From AV80 sp035536995 (GTDB taxonomy: Bacteria; Verrucomicrobiota; Verrucomicrobiia; Chthoniobacterales; UBA10450), in the NCBI GenBank assembly GCA_035536995.1, contig DATLNB010000042.1, positions 1 to 64,000 on the forward strand: a DNA stretch of 64,000 nucleotides, read 5' to 3'. Position 1 is the stretch's first letter; each line of letters begins with the position of its first letter. The notes under the pieces are model-generated. The model saw nothing but the letters and a program-made list of their open reading frames with translations, had not been told where the DNA came from and did no database searches. Both the position numbers and the translations under genes were made by a program. Below, piece by piece: positions 32,478 to 40,813 of the stretch.

Positions 32478-32495
32478 GGTAACGCGGCTGTTACC
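32478..32495. promoter_or_regulatory. Operator-like site GTAAC-GCGGCT-GTTAC
   Basis: GGTAAC-gcggct-GTTACC has perfect 6-bp arms and lies 47 bases before the 32431 start (minus strand). The inner 16 bases match the reverse complement of the site at 32624-32639 at 15 positions. This is the expected layout for a dimeric regulator that controls both divergent genes. Confidence 0.55.
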
Positions 32496-32623
32496 ATGCC
32501 CCGTCGACGGTCCGGTCAGACTGCTCATTTTGGATAAATAAGCCGGCCTAACGAGTGCTTTTCACGAGGGAAAACGCGTGTCGCCTAACGAATGGATGGG
32601 CGATACATCACCGGGCCTTCCGG

Positions 32624-32639
32624 GTAACAGCCGTGTTAC
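32624..32639. promoter_or_regulatory. Operator-like site GTAAC-AGCCGT-GTTAC
   Basis: The second copy, in inverted orientation, lies 80 bases before ATG 32719. Both copies share the 5-bp arms GTAAC/GTTAC and a six-base core that agrees at five of six positions. The space between the two sites (about 130 bases) holds two GCCTAACGA motifs and no gene. Confidence 0.55.
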
Positions 32640-32718
32640 TTTGTTCCGCAATTCGGACGCTTGATTGGAGCCCAAGAATGGGTTGAACGCCGGCCGAGCG
32701 GCGAGTATTTTCATCGCG

Positions 32719-33045
32719 ATGCGATCGGCGCTCCAGATATTCGCCTCTCTGGTCATGGGCGCGTCGATTGCCCTCGCCGCTGTCCCGCCGCAGGTTCCGC
32801 TTCGGCCCGTTGAGAAAGTCGATTGTTGCGCCCGGATGCACGCCGACAACGCCTGCGATCGGCAAGCGCCGAAATCCCAACACGAGCAGGAATGCTGCGT
32901 TGCCTGCGCGTTCGGGCTGGCCGTGGTTCTCAACTCTGCCCAGCCCTTTATCTACCCGCCAGTCGGAGACGAGACTTTCGCCGATTTCATTTCTTCGAAG
33001 CTCTCCCGCTTCGATCGCCCTCCGGTTCCCCCTCCGCGCGCCTGA
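32719..33045 (+). CDS. Cys-rich exported hypothetical protein
   Basis: A 108-residue protein with signal peptide (RSALQIFASLVMGASIALAA). The mature part has two Cys clusters, KVDCCARMH and QECCVACAFG, plus CDRQ, and several His residues, which suggests metal or thiol binding. The tail is Pro-rich (RFDRPPVPPPRA). The layout is like that of the 37898 protein in front of the RND efflux operon. It is followed 70 bases later by a 42-residue Cys-rich peptide gene. ATG 32719 was chosen because the signal peptide starts there. Confidence 0.65.
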   Translation: MRSALQIFASLVMGASIALAAVPPQVPLRPVEKVDCCARMHADNACDRQAPKSQHEQECCVACAFGLAVVLNSAQPFIYPPVGDETFADFISSKLSRFDRPPVPPPRA

Positions 33046-33114
33046 CCCTGCTCACAGCGTCGGCTCTCCCTCTCGGGGAAGAGTAGTCAGGAGAAACCTC
33101 AACCGGAGGATTCT

Positions 33115-33243
33115 ATGAAATACTTCCTTACGATTGTAGCGGCCGTGGCGCTCGTCGGCACAGCTAGCGCGACTTCGCGTTCGGCTGATTGCTGCGGCGG
33201 CAACGGTTGCTGCGTGGTGAAGCAGAGCTGCTGCGCCAGATAA
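33115..33243 (+). CDS. 42-residue exported Cys-rich peptide
   Basis: The peptide has a clear signal sequence (KYFLTIVAAVALVGTASA) and a mature part of about 22 residues with seven Cys in the pattern CCxxxxCCxxxxxCC (SADCCGGNGCCVVKQSCCAR). Shine-Dalgarno CGGAGGA lies 5 bases before ATG 33115, and a strong terminator follows. The Cys pairs suggest binding of soft metals such as copper or zinc in the periplasm. This is inferred from composition. Confidence 0.75.
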   Translation: MKYFLTIVAAVALVGTASATSRSADCCGGNGCCVVKQSCCAR

Positions 33244-33262
33244 CGCAGCGGTAACCAAACGG

Positions 33263-33295
33263 CCCCCGTCGGACCAGTTCCGGCGGGGGTTTCGT
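33263..33295 (+). terminator. Rho-independent terminator after the Cys-rich peptide
   Basis: CCCCCGTCGGA and TCCGGCGGGGG form an 11-bp stem (one G-T pair) with a 5-base loop, followed by TTTCGTT. It ends the transcript of the Cys-rich peptide gene 20 bases after its stop. Confidence 0.85.
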
Positions 33296-33307
33296 TATCG
33301 TTTCCTG

Positions 33308-34195
33308 TCAGCGCTTCAATTTCGCCAATGCTTCTCGCGCCAGTTTCTGTTTCGGATCCATCTTCAGCGCCGTCTCGTATTCGGCCCGCGCGTTGGCCAC
33401 ATCGCCTTTCTTTTCCCGAATATTGCCGAGCCGGAAATGCGCGGCGGCCAGGGAAGGGTTCTCGAGATCTTCACGCGCCGGCATGGCAATGTAGGCGCGC
33501 AGACATTCTTCTCCACGATCGAGCTGCTGCCCGCTCAAGGCAGCGGTCCGGCCGACCTGGTAGAGCGCCAGGGGATGATTCGCATCAAGCGCCAATGCGC
33601 GTTCCAGCGCCGCGAAAGCTTTATCCCACTCCTGTTTGTGCTGATAAACTAATGAAATCCGCACGTGAATCATCGCTCGCTGATTCAGCCGCGCCGATTC
33701 GTTGTAGGCGGACAGGGCTGCGTCGAATTTCTTGTCAGTCGCCAGAAAATCGCCCTCAATTTGCGACGCGAACGCCGGATCGTGACGCCGGATAAACGCA
33801 ACCTGCTCGGCCGCCTTGGCGTTACTGCCGCCGAGGAAGCCCGGCACGGCTCGATACATGATCGCGAGGTCCTGGCGCGCCTCGAGATTCAACGGGTCGA
33901 GCTCGATCGCCTTCTCCAGCTCCGCCTTCACTTTCCGGATGCTCAGCGCGCCGCTTGTTATTCCTTTTTGCGCCGCCTGAAGACCGATCGCGCGCCCCAG
34001 CCATTGATGAAATTTCGAGCTGGCCGGGTCGGCGGCTACACATTTTTCCAGGAGTGGAACGGCGGCCGCGAATTGCTCCCGGCGCATCAGCTCCTGAGCC
34101 TGGCGATAGAGGCCCGCGGTATTCTCAGCTGCGCTCGCCGCGAAAGGTAAAGCGATCGCGAGGACGGTTAGCGAGAGGCGGAGGGACGAGAACAT
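33308..34195 (-). CDS. Exported tetratricopeptide-repeat protein
   Basis: A 295-residue protein with signal peptide (SLTVLAIALPFAASAA) and about six TPR helix pairs, for example EQFAAAVPLLEKCVAADPAS, VKAELEKAIELDPLN, WDKAFAALERALALDANHP and GDVANARAEYETALKMDPK. TPR arrays hold protein partners; a periplasmic location is expected. It starts 7 bases after the M28 gene in the same direction and so is the last gene of that operon. Confidence 0.87.
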   Translation of the reverse strand: MFSSLRLSLTVLAIALPFAASAAENTAGLYRQAQELMRREQFAAAVPLLEKCVAADPASSKFHQWLGRAIGLQAAQKGITSGALSIRKVKAELEKAIELDPLNLEARQDLAIMYRAVPGFLGGSNAKAAEQVAFIRRHDPAFASQIEGDFLATDKKFDAALSAYNESARLNQRAMIHVRISLVYQHKQEWDKAFAALERALALDANHPLALYQVGRTAALSGQQLDRGEECLRAYIAMPAREDLENPSLAAAHFRLGNIREKKGDVANARAEYETALKMDPKQKLAREALAKLKR

Positions 34196-34202
34196 GAAGC
34201 CG

Positions 34203-37145
34203 CTACTTCCGCGCTTCGGGTGTTACACTGAGCGTTAATTGTTTTCCGTCTCGCTCGATGACCACCTCAACGGGCTCCCCGATTTTCACCGCGTCGAGGG
34301 CGTAGGTGTAATCGTAAATGTTCGAGATCTTTTGCCCGGCGAATTCCAGGATCACGTCCCCGCCCTTTAGTCCTGCCTTCTCGGCGGGGCTGGCCCCACG
34401 GACGCCGCTCAGCTTCACGCCTTTTACTTCAGTCGTGTAATCCGGGATCGTCCCGAGATACGCGCGCAGGCTGTCGCGCCCGCCACCCTCCTGTTTGGTT
34501 CGCTCGACTTTCGCGTAATCCGGCCGCTCCGCCGCCTGCGCCAGGTCGAGAATGAGTTGCTCGGAAAACTTCGTGATCCGTTCAAGGCCGTCGTAGTTCA
34601 GTTTTTCCGCGGTGTCTGTCGGCCGATGGTAATCTTCATGCGCCCCAGTGAAGAAATTCAGGACCGGCACGTTCCTGGTGTAGAAGCTCGTCGTGTCCGT
34701 GGGCAGATAAGGGTCATCCTGTAACTGGAGGTTGAAGCCGGCGGCGACGTTTCGTTTCTCAATCATCTTCGCCCAGGCCCGCGACGAACCGACGCCCTGC
34801 ATGGTCAGCTTGTTGTCACGGAGGCGGCCGACCATGTCCGCGTTGATGTAAGCCACGATCTTATTCAGCGGGACCGGAGGGTTCTCGCAAAAGGCCGACG
34901 AACCGATGATCCCAATTTCCTCGCCCGACCAGGAGGCGAAGATGACGCCGCGCCGGAACTTGTCCGGATGCTCGGCGCGCTCTTTTGCAAGCGATCCAGC
35001 CAGCTCCATCATCCAGGCTGTGCCGGAAGCATTATCGTCCGCGCCCGGGTGAAGCTTGTCTTCCTCGCCGGCGCGGCCGAGCGAGGTAGCGCCACCCTGG
35101 CCGAGGTGGTCGTAATGCGCTCCAACAAGGACGTATTCGTCGGTGCCCTGAGCCGGCGGAAGATACGCGACGATATCCACGTCTGTCTTCTTTAAGTGCT
35201 CGATCCCACAACTCAGCGTCACTTTCGTTTTCGGAAGAACGATGCCGCTGTCCGCGTGCGGATTTTCGCCGTCGAGGGCCGTTTGGAGATCGGCCAATGG
35301 TTTGCCGTAACCGGCGACGAGCGATTGCGCGATTTTACCGCTGACCGAGACGGCCACGATCCCGCTGCTCGCGTTCGTTCCATCGCTGCTCAGCGGCAGG
35401 ATTTCTCCGGCATTCGGTGAGTTCGGGCCGGTGACCACGAGGACCGCTTTCGCGCCGCGCTCCCGGGCGAGCATCGCCTTGTAACGCAATCCGGCGTAAC
35501 GATTCAGTTGCGCCCGCCGGACCGGATCGACGGCTTCCGGCACGTATCGCAGGATCAGGACAATTTTGTCTTTTACGTCGAGCCCGGCGTAGGAATCGTA
35601 ACCTCCTGCGTTCTCGCCTGGAACCACAAGCCCGTATCCCGCAAAGACAACCTCACCGCTTGCTTCGCCGCTCTCGCTAAAGGCCAGCGGACGAAAGTCG
35701 CTATCCAGCTTGGCCCGGACCATCGCGTCGCCGGCAACAATCTCGAGTCGGGTCTTGTCCCCAATGACGTGCTCGCCGGCGTTGAACTGAAAGGGCAGGC
35801 CAAAATTTTCGCCGAACGCCTTCAATCCGAGCCCGCGAAAATATTCCGCTATCCACCCAGCCGTGGCCTGGGCCCCGGCGCTCCCGGTCATTCGGCCCTC
35901 TCGTTTTTCGTCGGTCATCCATTTGACTTCGGCACGCAAATCCGCGGCACTGATTTGCGCGGAGAATGCACTGTCTCGATTGCCTGCCTCGGTCGCCCCG
36001 GCGGGCGTTGGCACTTGCGGGCTCGCGGCGTCTTTCAGCGCTGCCCGCGCCGCGGCATCGTTCCAGTCCGCCAGGAAGAGCTGCGATTTACCGTCCTTGG
36101 TCCGCCCACTCGTCCAGCAAAGTTTTTTGCCATCCGGGGAAAAGACCGGGAGGCCGTCAAATCCCGGCGTGAAAGTCACGCGGACCGGCTCGTGTTCGCC
36201 CTTCACGTCCACGAGGAAGAGCTCGAAGTTTTCGAATCCCAGTTTGTTGGAGGTAAAGACCAGATACTCGCCGCTCGGATGATAAAACGGCGCCCACGAC
36301 ATGGAGGCGAAGTTGGTCAGCCGGCGCTTGTCCGAGCCGTCGAGATTCATGGTCCAGATGTCAGCGATCGTCCCGTTCTCTTCGTCGAGATGGCGCCAGA
36401 CGATTCGGTTCCCGTCCGGAGAAAAGAACGGACCGCCATCGTAGCCAGGCTCGGTGGTCAGGCGGCGGACATTGGAGCCGTCCGCGTTCATTATATAGAT
36501 GTCGCCGAACCAAGAGGGGTCCTGGTGATAACGTTGCCGCTGGCTGGCAGGACGCCGTTCCTGCGCAAGAGCGGCGCGCAGCGAACAGAAAACTATCTGT
36601 TTTCCGTCAGGCGAATAGGCTCCTTCGGCGTCGTAACCGGGCGAGTTCGTCAGGTTGACGAGATCGCTGCCATCCCGTTTCGCGGAAAAGATATCGAAAG
36701 CGTCGTCGTAATCCCACGCGTAGCGGCGCTCTTTCCCGCTGGCCCGAAATTCCAGCTCGGCTTTCTGCTTCTCCGCTGCTTGCGGATCTGCATGGGTCGA
36801 GGCAAAGAGGATCCGGTCCGAGCCGGGCTGAAAAAATCCGCACGTCGTTTTCCCGGTGCCGGGCGAGACCCGAGTGGTGTCGCCCGTTTCGAAATCGAGA
36901 ATGTATTGCTGGTAAAATGGGTTTGCCGGGTCCCGTTCGCTCTGGAAGATCAGCTTCCGGCCGTCGGCCGAAAAGTAACCTTCCCCGCTCCGTTTTCCGT
37001 CGAAGACGAGCTGACGGGTGTTCGAGAGAAACCGGTTTTCCTGCGCCGGATCGTCAGCGCCGAAAACGCTCGAGCAGACGAGCGCGAAGAGAAGCGCGTT
37101 CCGAAACAGAGTTTGGGAACGAGGAAAACGGAGCAGCACTGTCAT
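34203..37145 (-). CDS. Exported M28 aminopeptidase with TolB-like propeller, PA and PDZ domains
   Basis: A 980-residue exported zinc aminopeptidase. Domain order: signal peptide (FRNALLFALVCSSVFGA), PD40/TolB propeller (about 45-400; SPDGKQIVF, SPDGNRIVW, SPDGKKLCW boxes), a connecting part with a PA domain (about 500-640), the M28 domain (about 670-880) with VGAHYDHLG, GADDNASG, SWSGEEIGI, NADMVG and the final HxPTDT, and a C-terminal PDZ domain (KGVKLSGVRGASPAEKAG). The zinc ligands His, Asp, Glu, Asp, His are all present. It digests peptides outside the inner membrane. Codons 8-17 fall in a dispersed repeat. GGAG lies 8 bases before ATG 37145. Confidence 0.9.
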   Translation of the reverse strand: MTVLLRFPRSQTLFRNALLFALVCSSVFGADDPAQENRFLSNTRQLVFDGKRSGEGYFSADGRKLIFQSERDPANPFYQQYILDFETGDTTRVSPGTGKTTCGFFQPGSDRILFASTHADPQAAEKQKAELEFRASGKERRYAWDYDDAFDIFSAKRDGSDLVNLTNSPGYDAEGAYSPDGKQIVFCSLRAALAQERRPASQRQRYHQDPSWFGDIYIMNADGSNVRRLTTEPGYDGGPFFSPDGNRIVWRHLDEENGTIADIWTMNLDGSDKRRLTNFASMSWAPFYHPSGEYLVFTSNKLGFENFELFLVDVKGEHEPVRVTFTPGFDGLPVFSPDGKKLCWTSGRTKDGKSQLFLADWNDAAARAALKDAASPQVPTPAGATEAGNRDSAFSAQISAADLRAEVKWMTDEKREGRMTGSAGAQATAGWIAEYFRGLGLKAFGENFGLPFQFNAGEHVIGDKTRLEIVAGDAMVRAKLDSDFRPLAFSESGEASGEVVFAGYGLVVPGENAGGYDSYAGLDVKDKIVLILRYVPEAVDPVRRAQLNRYAGLRYKAMLARERGAKAVLVVTGPNSPNAGEILPLSSDGTNASSGIVAVSVSGKIAQSLVAGYGKPLADLQTALDGENPHADSGIVLPKTKVTLSCGIEHLKKTDVDIVAYLPPAQGTDEYVLVGAHYDHLGQGGATSLGRAGEEDKLHPGADDNASGTAWMMELAGSLAKERAEHPDKFRRGVIFASWSGEEIGIIGSSAFCENPPVPLNKIVAYINADMVGRLRDNKLTMQGVGSSRAWAKMIEKRNVAAGFNLQLQDDPYLPTDTTSFYTRNVPVLNFFTGAHEDYHRPTDTAEKLNYDGLERITKFSEQLILDLAQAAERPDYAKVERTKQEGGGRDSLRAYLGTIPDYTTEVKGVKLSGVRGASPAEKAGLKGGDVILEFAGQKISNIYDYTYALDAVKIGEPVEVVIERDGKQLTLSVTPEARK
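37096..37124. repeat. Dispersed palindrome inside the start of the M28 gene
   Basis: The sequence GCGTTCCGAAACAGAGTTTG... matches the intergenic copy at 13870-13899 at 29 of 30 positions. Here it encodes PRSQTLFRNA, the positively charged part of the M28 signal peptide. Confidence 0.8.
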
Positions 37146-37233
37146 TCAGCATGCTCCAGCGTTTCCGCCGCGCGCGCGAGTAAATCGCGCACGGTCTCAT
37201 CTTCCACCTGGGCAAAATCTTCGTAGAACTGCC

Positions 37234-37803
37234 CTACGCCTCGAACCAGTCGGGCGCGAACAGGACAACGGTTTCGTCGGCTACCCGCTCAACTTCCCCG
37301 CGGGTCTCCGGCGGACAAACGGGGACGGCCACCACGATCTTCGCCGGCTGCTTTTTTCGCAGGGCGGCGACTGCCGCGAGCATGGTTGCGCCGGTCGCGA
37401 GACCGTCATCAACGACAATGATTGTTCGCCCCTCAACTTCCAACGGCGCCCGGCCCTCCCGGTAACCGCGCTCGCGGCGCTCGAGCTCCCGCTCTTCCTG
37501 CATTGTTACTTCCGCAACGTTCGCCGCGGCCCACGGCATGGCGCTCAGGACATCTTCGTTCAAAACCCGGAGCCCGCCCGAGGCGATCGCGCCCATCGCC
37601 AGCTCCCGCTGACCAGGCACCCCGAGTTTCCGGACCACAAAAACGTCGAGCGGCAACCCCAGCTTCGTGGCGATCGCGAATCCAACCGGCACCCCGCCCC
37701 GCGGCAAGGCAAGGACAATCGCGCCAGCGCAGCCCCGGTATGCGGCGAGCTTTTGCGCCAGAGCCTCACCCGCTTCCCCGCGGTCACGAAAGATCGTATG
37801 CAT
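37234..37803 (-). CDS. Phosphoribosyltransferase, C-terminus displaced by a one-base frameshift
   Basis: A 189-residue protein with the PRTase fold. It has the GAIVLALPRGGVPVG start block, RKLGVPGQRELAMG, and the PRPP-binding motif TIIVVDDGLATGATM. It resembles the ComF/predicted PRTase group that transfers ribosyl phosphate to an unknown base. The reading frame stops at TAG 37234-37236 after DWFEA. One base earlier in phase, the sequence continues VGQFYEDFAQVEDET... for 31 residues to a TGA at 37142 that overlaps the M28 start as ATGA. This is the usual end of the family, so a single base appears lost at about 37236-37239 (true mutation or sequencing error). ATG 37803 fits the family start. 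Confidence 0.8.
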   Translation of the reverse strand: MHTIFRDRGEAGEALAQKLAAYRGCAGAIVLALPRGGVPVGFAIATKLGLPLDVFVVRKLGVPGQRELAMGAIASGGLRVLNEDVLSAMPWAAANVAEVTMQEERELERRERGYREGRAPLEVEGRTIIVVDDGLATGATMLAAVAALRKKQPAKIVVAVPVCPPETRGEVERVADETVVLFAPDWFEA

Positions 37804-37897
37804 CCTGCTCAGGCACTTTCCGCCGCGATGCGCCAAATGCGAACCCCGGGGACTGAGTTGAACATTTAAGGATTTGAGCGACTAATACCTGCGCCTG

Positions 37898-38317
37898 ATG
37901 AATTTGTTTCGCCATTGCTCTGTGCGCCTGCCGGTCGTCGCGATCGGCTGCCTGGCCTGGTTTGCCATCTCGAACCATTGCGTCCTCGCAACCGTCCAAC
38001 CTTCTCCAACCGCCCCGGTCCCAAGCTGCCACGGCAATCCGGAGCCGGAGACGCCGGCGAAGCCGGAGAAAGAAAGCGGCGTCGAGTGCTGCAAGATTCT
38101 GCGCGCCACCCTCACCCTTCTCACCAAAGCCGCGCCCGCAACCGAGCACGGCCTCACAGCTCCATTCCCCCGAATCGACAATCTTTTCCTGGCCCCGATT
38201 CCGTCGCTCGCCCGCCCGCCTCTGGAGCTCGATACCGGGCCGCCGGGTGCGGTGACGTTCGCCGAATCGGTTTTGCAGCGGAGCATTCTCGCTCACGCTC
38301 CTCCTTCGTTGTCTTGA
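37898..38317 (+). CDS. Exported hypothetical protein heading the RND efflux operon
   Basis: A 139-residue protein with signal peptide (RLPVVAIGCLAWFAISNHCVLA) and a mature part with a Cys/His pair (VPSCHGNPEPE) and a second Cys pair (VECCKILRAT), ending Pro-rich. Proteins with an NHC motif at the signal cleavage region and scattered Cys are often found first in czc/cus operons, perhaps as periplasmic metal binders. The czcC-like gene follows 100 bases on. I do not claim a named family. Confidence 0.6.
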   Translation: MNLFRHCSVRLPVVAIGCLAWFAISNHCVLATVQPSPTAPVPSCHGNPEPETPAKPEKESGVECCKILRATLTLLTKAAPATEHGLTAPFPRIDNLFLAPIPSLARPPLELDTGPPGAVTFAESVLQRSILAHAPPSLS

Positions 38318-38417
38318 CGGCCTGACGTCCCGCCGTTCGCGGGTCGCAGCCTCCCTCTGCCGTACCGCCGCGTTCATTCGCGCCGGGGCTCTGCTTTTCA
38401 CCCAACACCGATTTTCT

Positions 38418-39716
38418 ATGAACCAAACCATCAAACCACTGCTGATCGCACTGGCGCTTGCCGCGTGGCAATCGCGCTCCGTTGCACAGGTCGCGGTGAC
38501 ACCTTTAAGCGACCGCGAGACACGCGGGGGCCTGAGTTTGGAAGAAACGCTGCAGCGTTCACTTCGTTTCAACCCCGAGATGGCGAAGCTCGGGGCCACC
38601 CTGGCCGACAAACTTGGCCGCGCTATTCAAACCGAAACGAAATGGAACCCCAATTTCAAACTGACGGGCGGGCGCACGTCCGACCGTGAAGGCGTGGGCA
38701 GCGCCTTTGAATTCGAGGTCGAGCAACCCTTTCGCCCTTCGGACTTTGGATTGCGCAAGACGTACGCGGCCGCCCTTCGCGTAGCGGCCAATTTGGAGCA
38801 GCAAGCCGACGTGCTCCGCGTCCTAAACGCGACCGCCATCACCTACTACCGCGCGTGGTCTCTGCAGGAGCGCGTTGCCCTCCTCGGCGGGGCCCGAGCG
38901 CAGGCCGAAACCGTGCTCGGCACCATTCAGGAACAACTCGAAGCCGGGCAGAGCAACGTTTCCCAACGCAGCCTTTTCGAAGCAGAAGTCGCCCGCTTTT
39001 CAGCGGAACTGCTCGCGGTTCGCGGTGAGCACGCCGGTGCGCAAGCCGAACTGGAACGCGCGATCGGCAGACCGGTGACAAACACCCGGCTGCTTCGTCC
39101 AACGGAACCCTCTCTGCCTTCGACCCGGGTTCTGGTCGCTTTCGCGGAGAGCAGGTCGGGGATTCGCCGGATCGCGCTGGCCCAACGCGCGGCGGCCGCG
39201 AAGGGCCTCTCGGTCGCCCGGGCCGATGCCGTCTTCCCGGAATTCGCGCCCGGACTCATCGCGAGTTATGCCAGCCGCAGTAATGAATCCGGGATCGGGT
39301 TGACGATTGCCGGACGCATTCCGATCTGGGACCGGAACCAGGGCGAAATTGTTCGGTTGCGCGGCGCCCTGGACGCCGCCGATCGCGAACTGGAATCGTT
39401 CGATCTCGTCGGTCTGGAACGATCGGTAGCGGCACGGCGCCAGCAGCTCATTAACCTGCAGGCGCGCGCCGCGGCCTACCGCGACCAGGTAACCCCTGCC
39501 TACCGCGCCGCCTACGACGCCACTTTGGCCCAGTTCCGCGCCGGTCAGGCAACGACGCTCCAACTTTTCGAAGTTCAGCGCAGCCTCGTCGAGGCGCAGG
39601 AGAAATCTTTTCAATACGCAGTCGAATCCCTCTCCGCTCGAACCCACCTCGAGCAACTGATTGGCGGGCGCATCGAAGAAGCGGCGGGTGGCGATTCAAC
39701 TCGGAGCAACAAATGA
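38418..39716 (+). CDS. Outer-membrane efflux protein, TolC/CzcC family
   Basis: A 432-residue exported protein with two OEP (TolC-like) repeats. Signal peptide: IKPLLIALALAAWQSRSVA. Typical blocks are LSLEETLQRSLRFNPEMAKL at the start and long coiled-coil helices (VALLGGARAQAETVLGTIQEQ; YRDQVTPAYRAAYDATLAQF; RTHLEQLIGGR). It forms the trimeric outer-membrane channel of the tripartite pump. The next gene starts 4 bases before its stop (ATGA), showing tight coupling. Confidence 0.9.
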   Translation: MNQTIKPLLIALALAAWQSRSVAQVAVTPLSDRETRGGLSLEETLQRSLRFNPEMAKLGATLADKLGRAIQTETKWNPNFKLTGGRTSDREGVGSAFEFEVEQPFRPSDFGLRKTYAAALRVAANLEQQADVLRVLNATAITYYRAWSLQERVALLGGARAQAETVLGTIQEQLEAGQSNVSQRSLFEAEVARFSAELLAVRGEHAGAQAELERAIGRPVTNTRLLRPTEPSLPSTRVLVAFAESRSGIRRIALAQRAAAAKGLSVARADAVFPEFAPGLIASYASRSNESGIGLTIAGRIPIWDRNQGEIVRLRGALDAADRELESFDLVGLERSVAARRQQLINLQARAAAYRDQVTPAYRAAYDATLAQFRAGQATTLQLFEVQRSLVEAQEKSFQYAVESLSARTHLEQLIGGRIEEAAGGDSTRSNK

Positions 39717-40804
39717 CAGCCAGCAAACAAGCAATTCTCTGCCTCGTCCTCGGCCTCGTGACATCCCTTGCGCGAGCACACGAGGGACATGTTCATGGAC
39801 CGGAAGGCGCGGACGCGCCGGCCTTTGGGCCCATCACTTTGTCGAAGGAAACGATTCAAAATCTCGGCCTTCAAACCGTCGAAGCGAATCCCGCTCCGTT
39901 GCAGCGCAGTTTGCAAATGGCAGCGCGCATTGAAGGATTGCCCGAGCGGCAGGCCAGAATTTCTCCGCGCGCCGAAGGGCGTGTCGCGGAGATCCTTGTT
40001 AAACTGGGCGATCGCGTTACTGCGGGGCAGGCGCTGCTGCGATTCGATCCGCTCACCGTTGGAAATCCGCCAGTAGTCCTGAAATCACCAATCGATGGCT
40101 TCGTTGTCCGCCAGGACGCAAGCATCGGCCAGGCGCTCCGGCCGGAGACGGTGCTGATGGAGGTGGCCGATTACACGCACGTGCTGGCGCGGGCCACCAC
40201 TTTCGAGAGCCCGGACTTATCGGCAATCAAGGCTGGCGATCGAGCGCGGGTCCGCGTCCAGGTTTTCCCCGACCAGGTTTTCGAAGGAAAAGTGCAGCGG
40301 CTCGACGTCGCTCTCGAGCGCGAAAGCGGCACGTTCGAGGTTTACGTGTTGCTCGACAATTCCGATCTCAAACTGCGGCCGAACATGCAGGCCACGGCTA
40401 CGATCGGCATCGGTGAAGGGCCGGAAGTAGTGGCCCTCCCGCAGCGCGCCGTCCTGGGAGATCTCGGCAATCTTTTCGTCTTTGTCCAAACGGACGAGCC
40501 GAACACTTTCGAGCGGCGCAACGTCGTCATCGGCATGAAAGCAGGCGATCTGGTCGAGATCGTGGAGGGCGTATTGCCCGGGGAGAAAGTCGTCATCCAG
40601 GGGAATTATCAACTTCAATTCGCGGTTACGGCGAAGAAGACCGAGGAGGCTGCGGCGAAGCCGGACGAAATGGGTCACACGGACCACGACCACGCCGAGG
40701 AAAGCAAAGGGAGCTGGTTTCATTTTCCAGGCTGGGTCTGGGCCATCGGAGGTTTTGGACTGGGCAGTCTTCTCTTCGGATTTTTGCTCCGGCGGACTGC
40801 GTAA
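39713..40804 (+). CDS. RND efflux periplasmic adaptor (CusB/CzcB type)
   Basis: A 363-residue membrane-fusion protein. After the signal peptide (AILCLVLGLVTSLARA) comes a His-rich HEGHVHG segment, then the lipoyl/barrel-sandwich domain (ARISPRAEGRVAEILVKLGD... and VLKSPIDGFVVRQDASIG) and the beta-barrel (GDRARVRVQVFPDQVFEGKV). The C-terminus has another His/Asp-rich stretch (HTDHDHAEE) and an added membrane helix. Both histidine stretches fit metal binding. It joins the inner pump to the outer channel. Confidence 0.92.
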   Translation: MTASKQAILCLVLGLVTSLARAHEGHVHGPEGADAPAFGPITLSKETIQNLGLQTVEANPAPLQRSLQMAARIEGLPERQARISPRAEGRVAEILVKLGDRVTAGQALLRFDPLTVGNPPVVLKSPIDGFVVRQDASIGQALRPETVLMEVADYTHVLARATTFESPDLSAIKAGDRARVRVQVFPDQVFEGKVQRLDVALERESGTFEVYVLLDNSDLKLRPNMQATATIGIGEGPEVVALPQRAVLGDLGNLFVFVQTDEPNTFERRNVVIGMKAGDLVEIVEGVLPGEKVVIQGNYQLQFAVTAKKTEEAAAKPDEMGHTDHDHAEESKGSWFHFPGWVWAIGGFGLGSLLFGFLLRRTA

Positions 40805-40813
40805 CTCGTTCCC

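Noticed and set aside
35508..37226. Open frame of 572 codons on the plus strand
   Set aside because: Antisense to the M28 peptidase, whose zinc ligands and domain order are all clear. The antisense frame has no recognisable motif.
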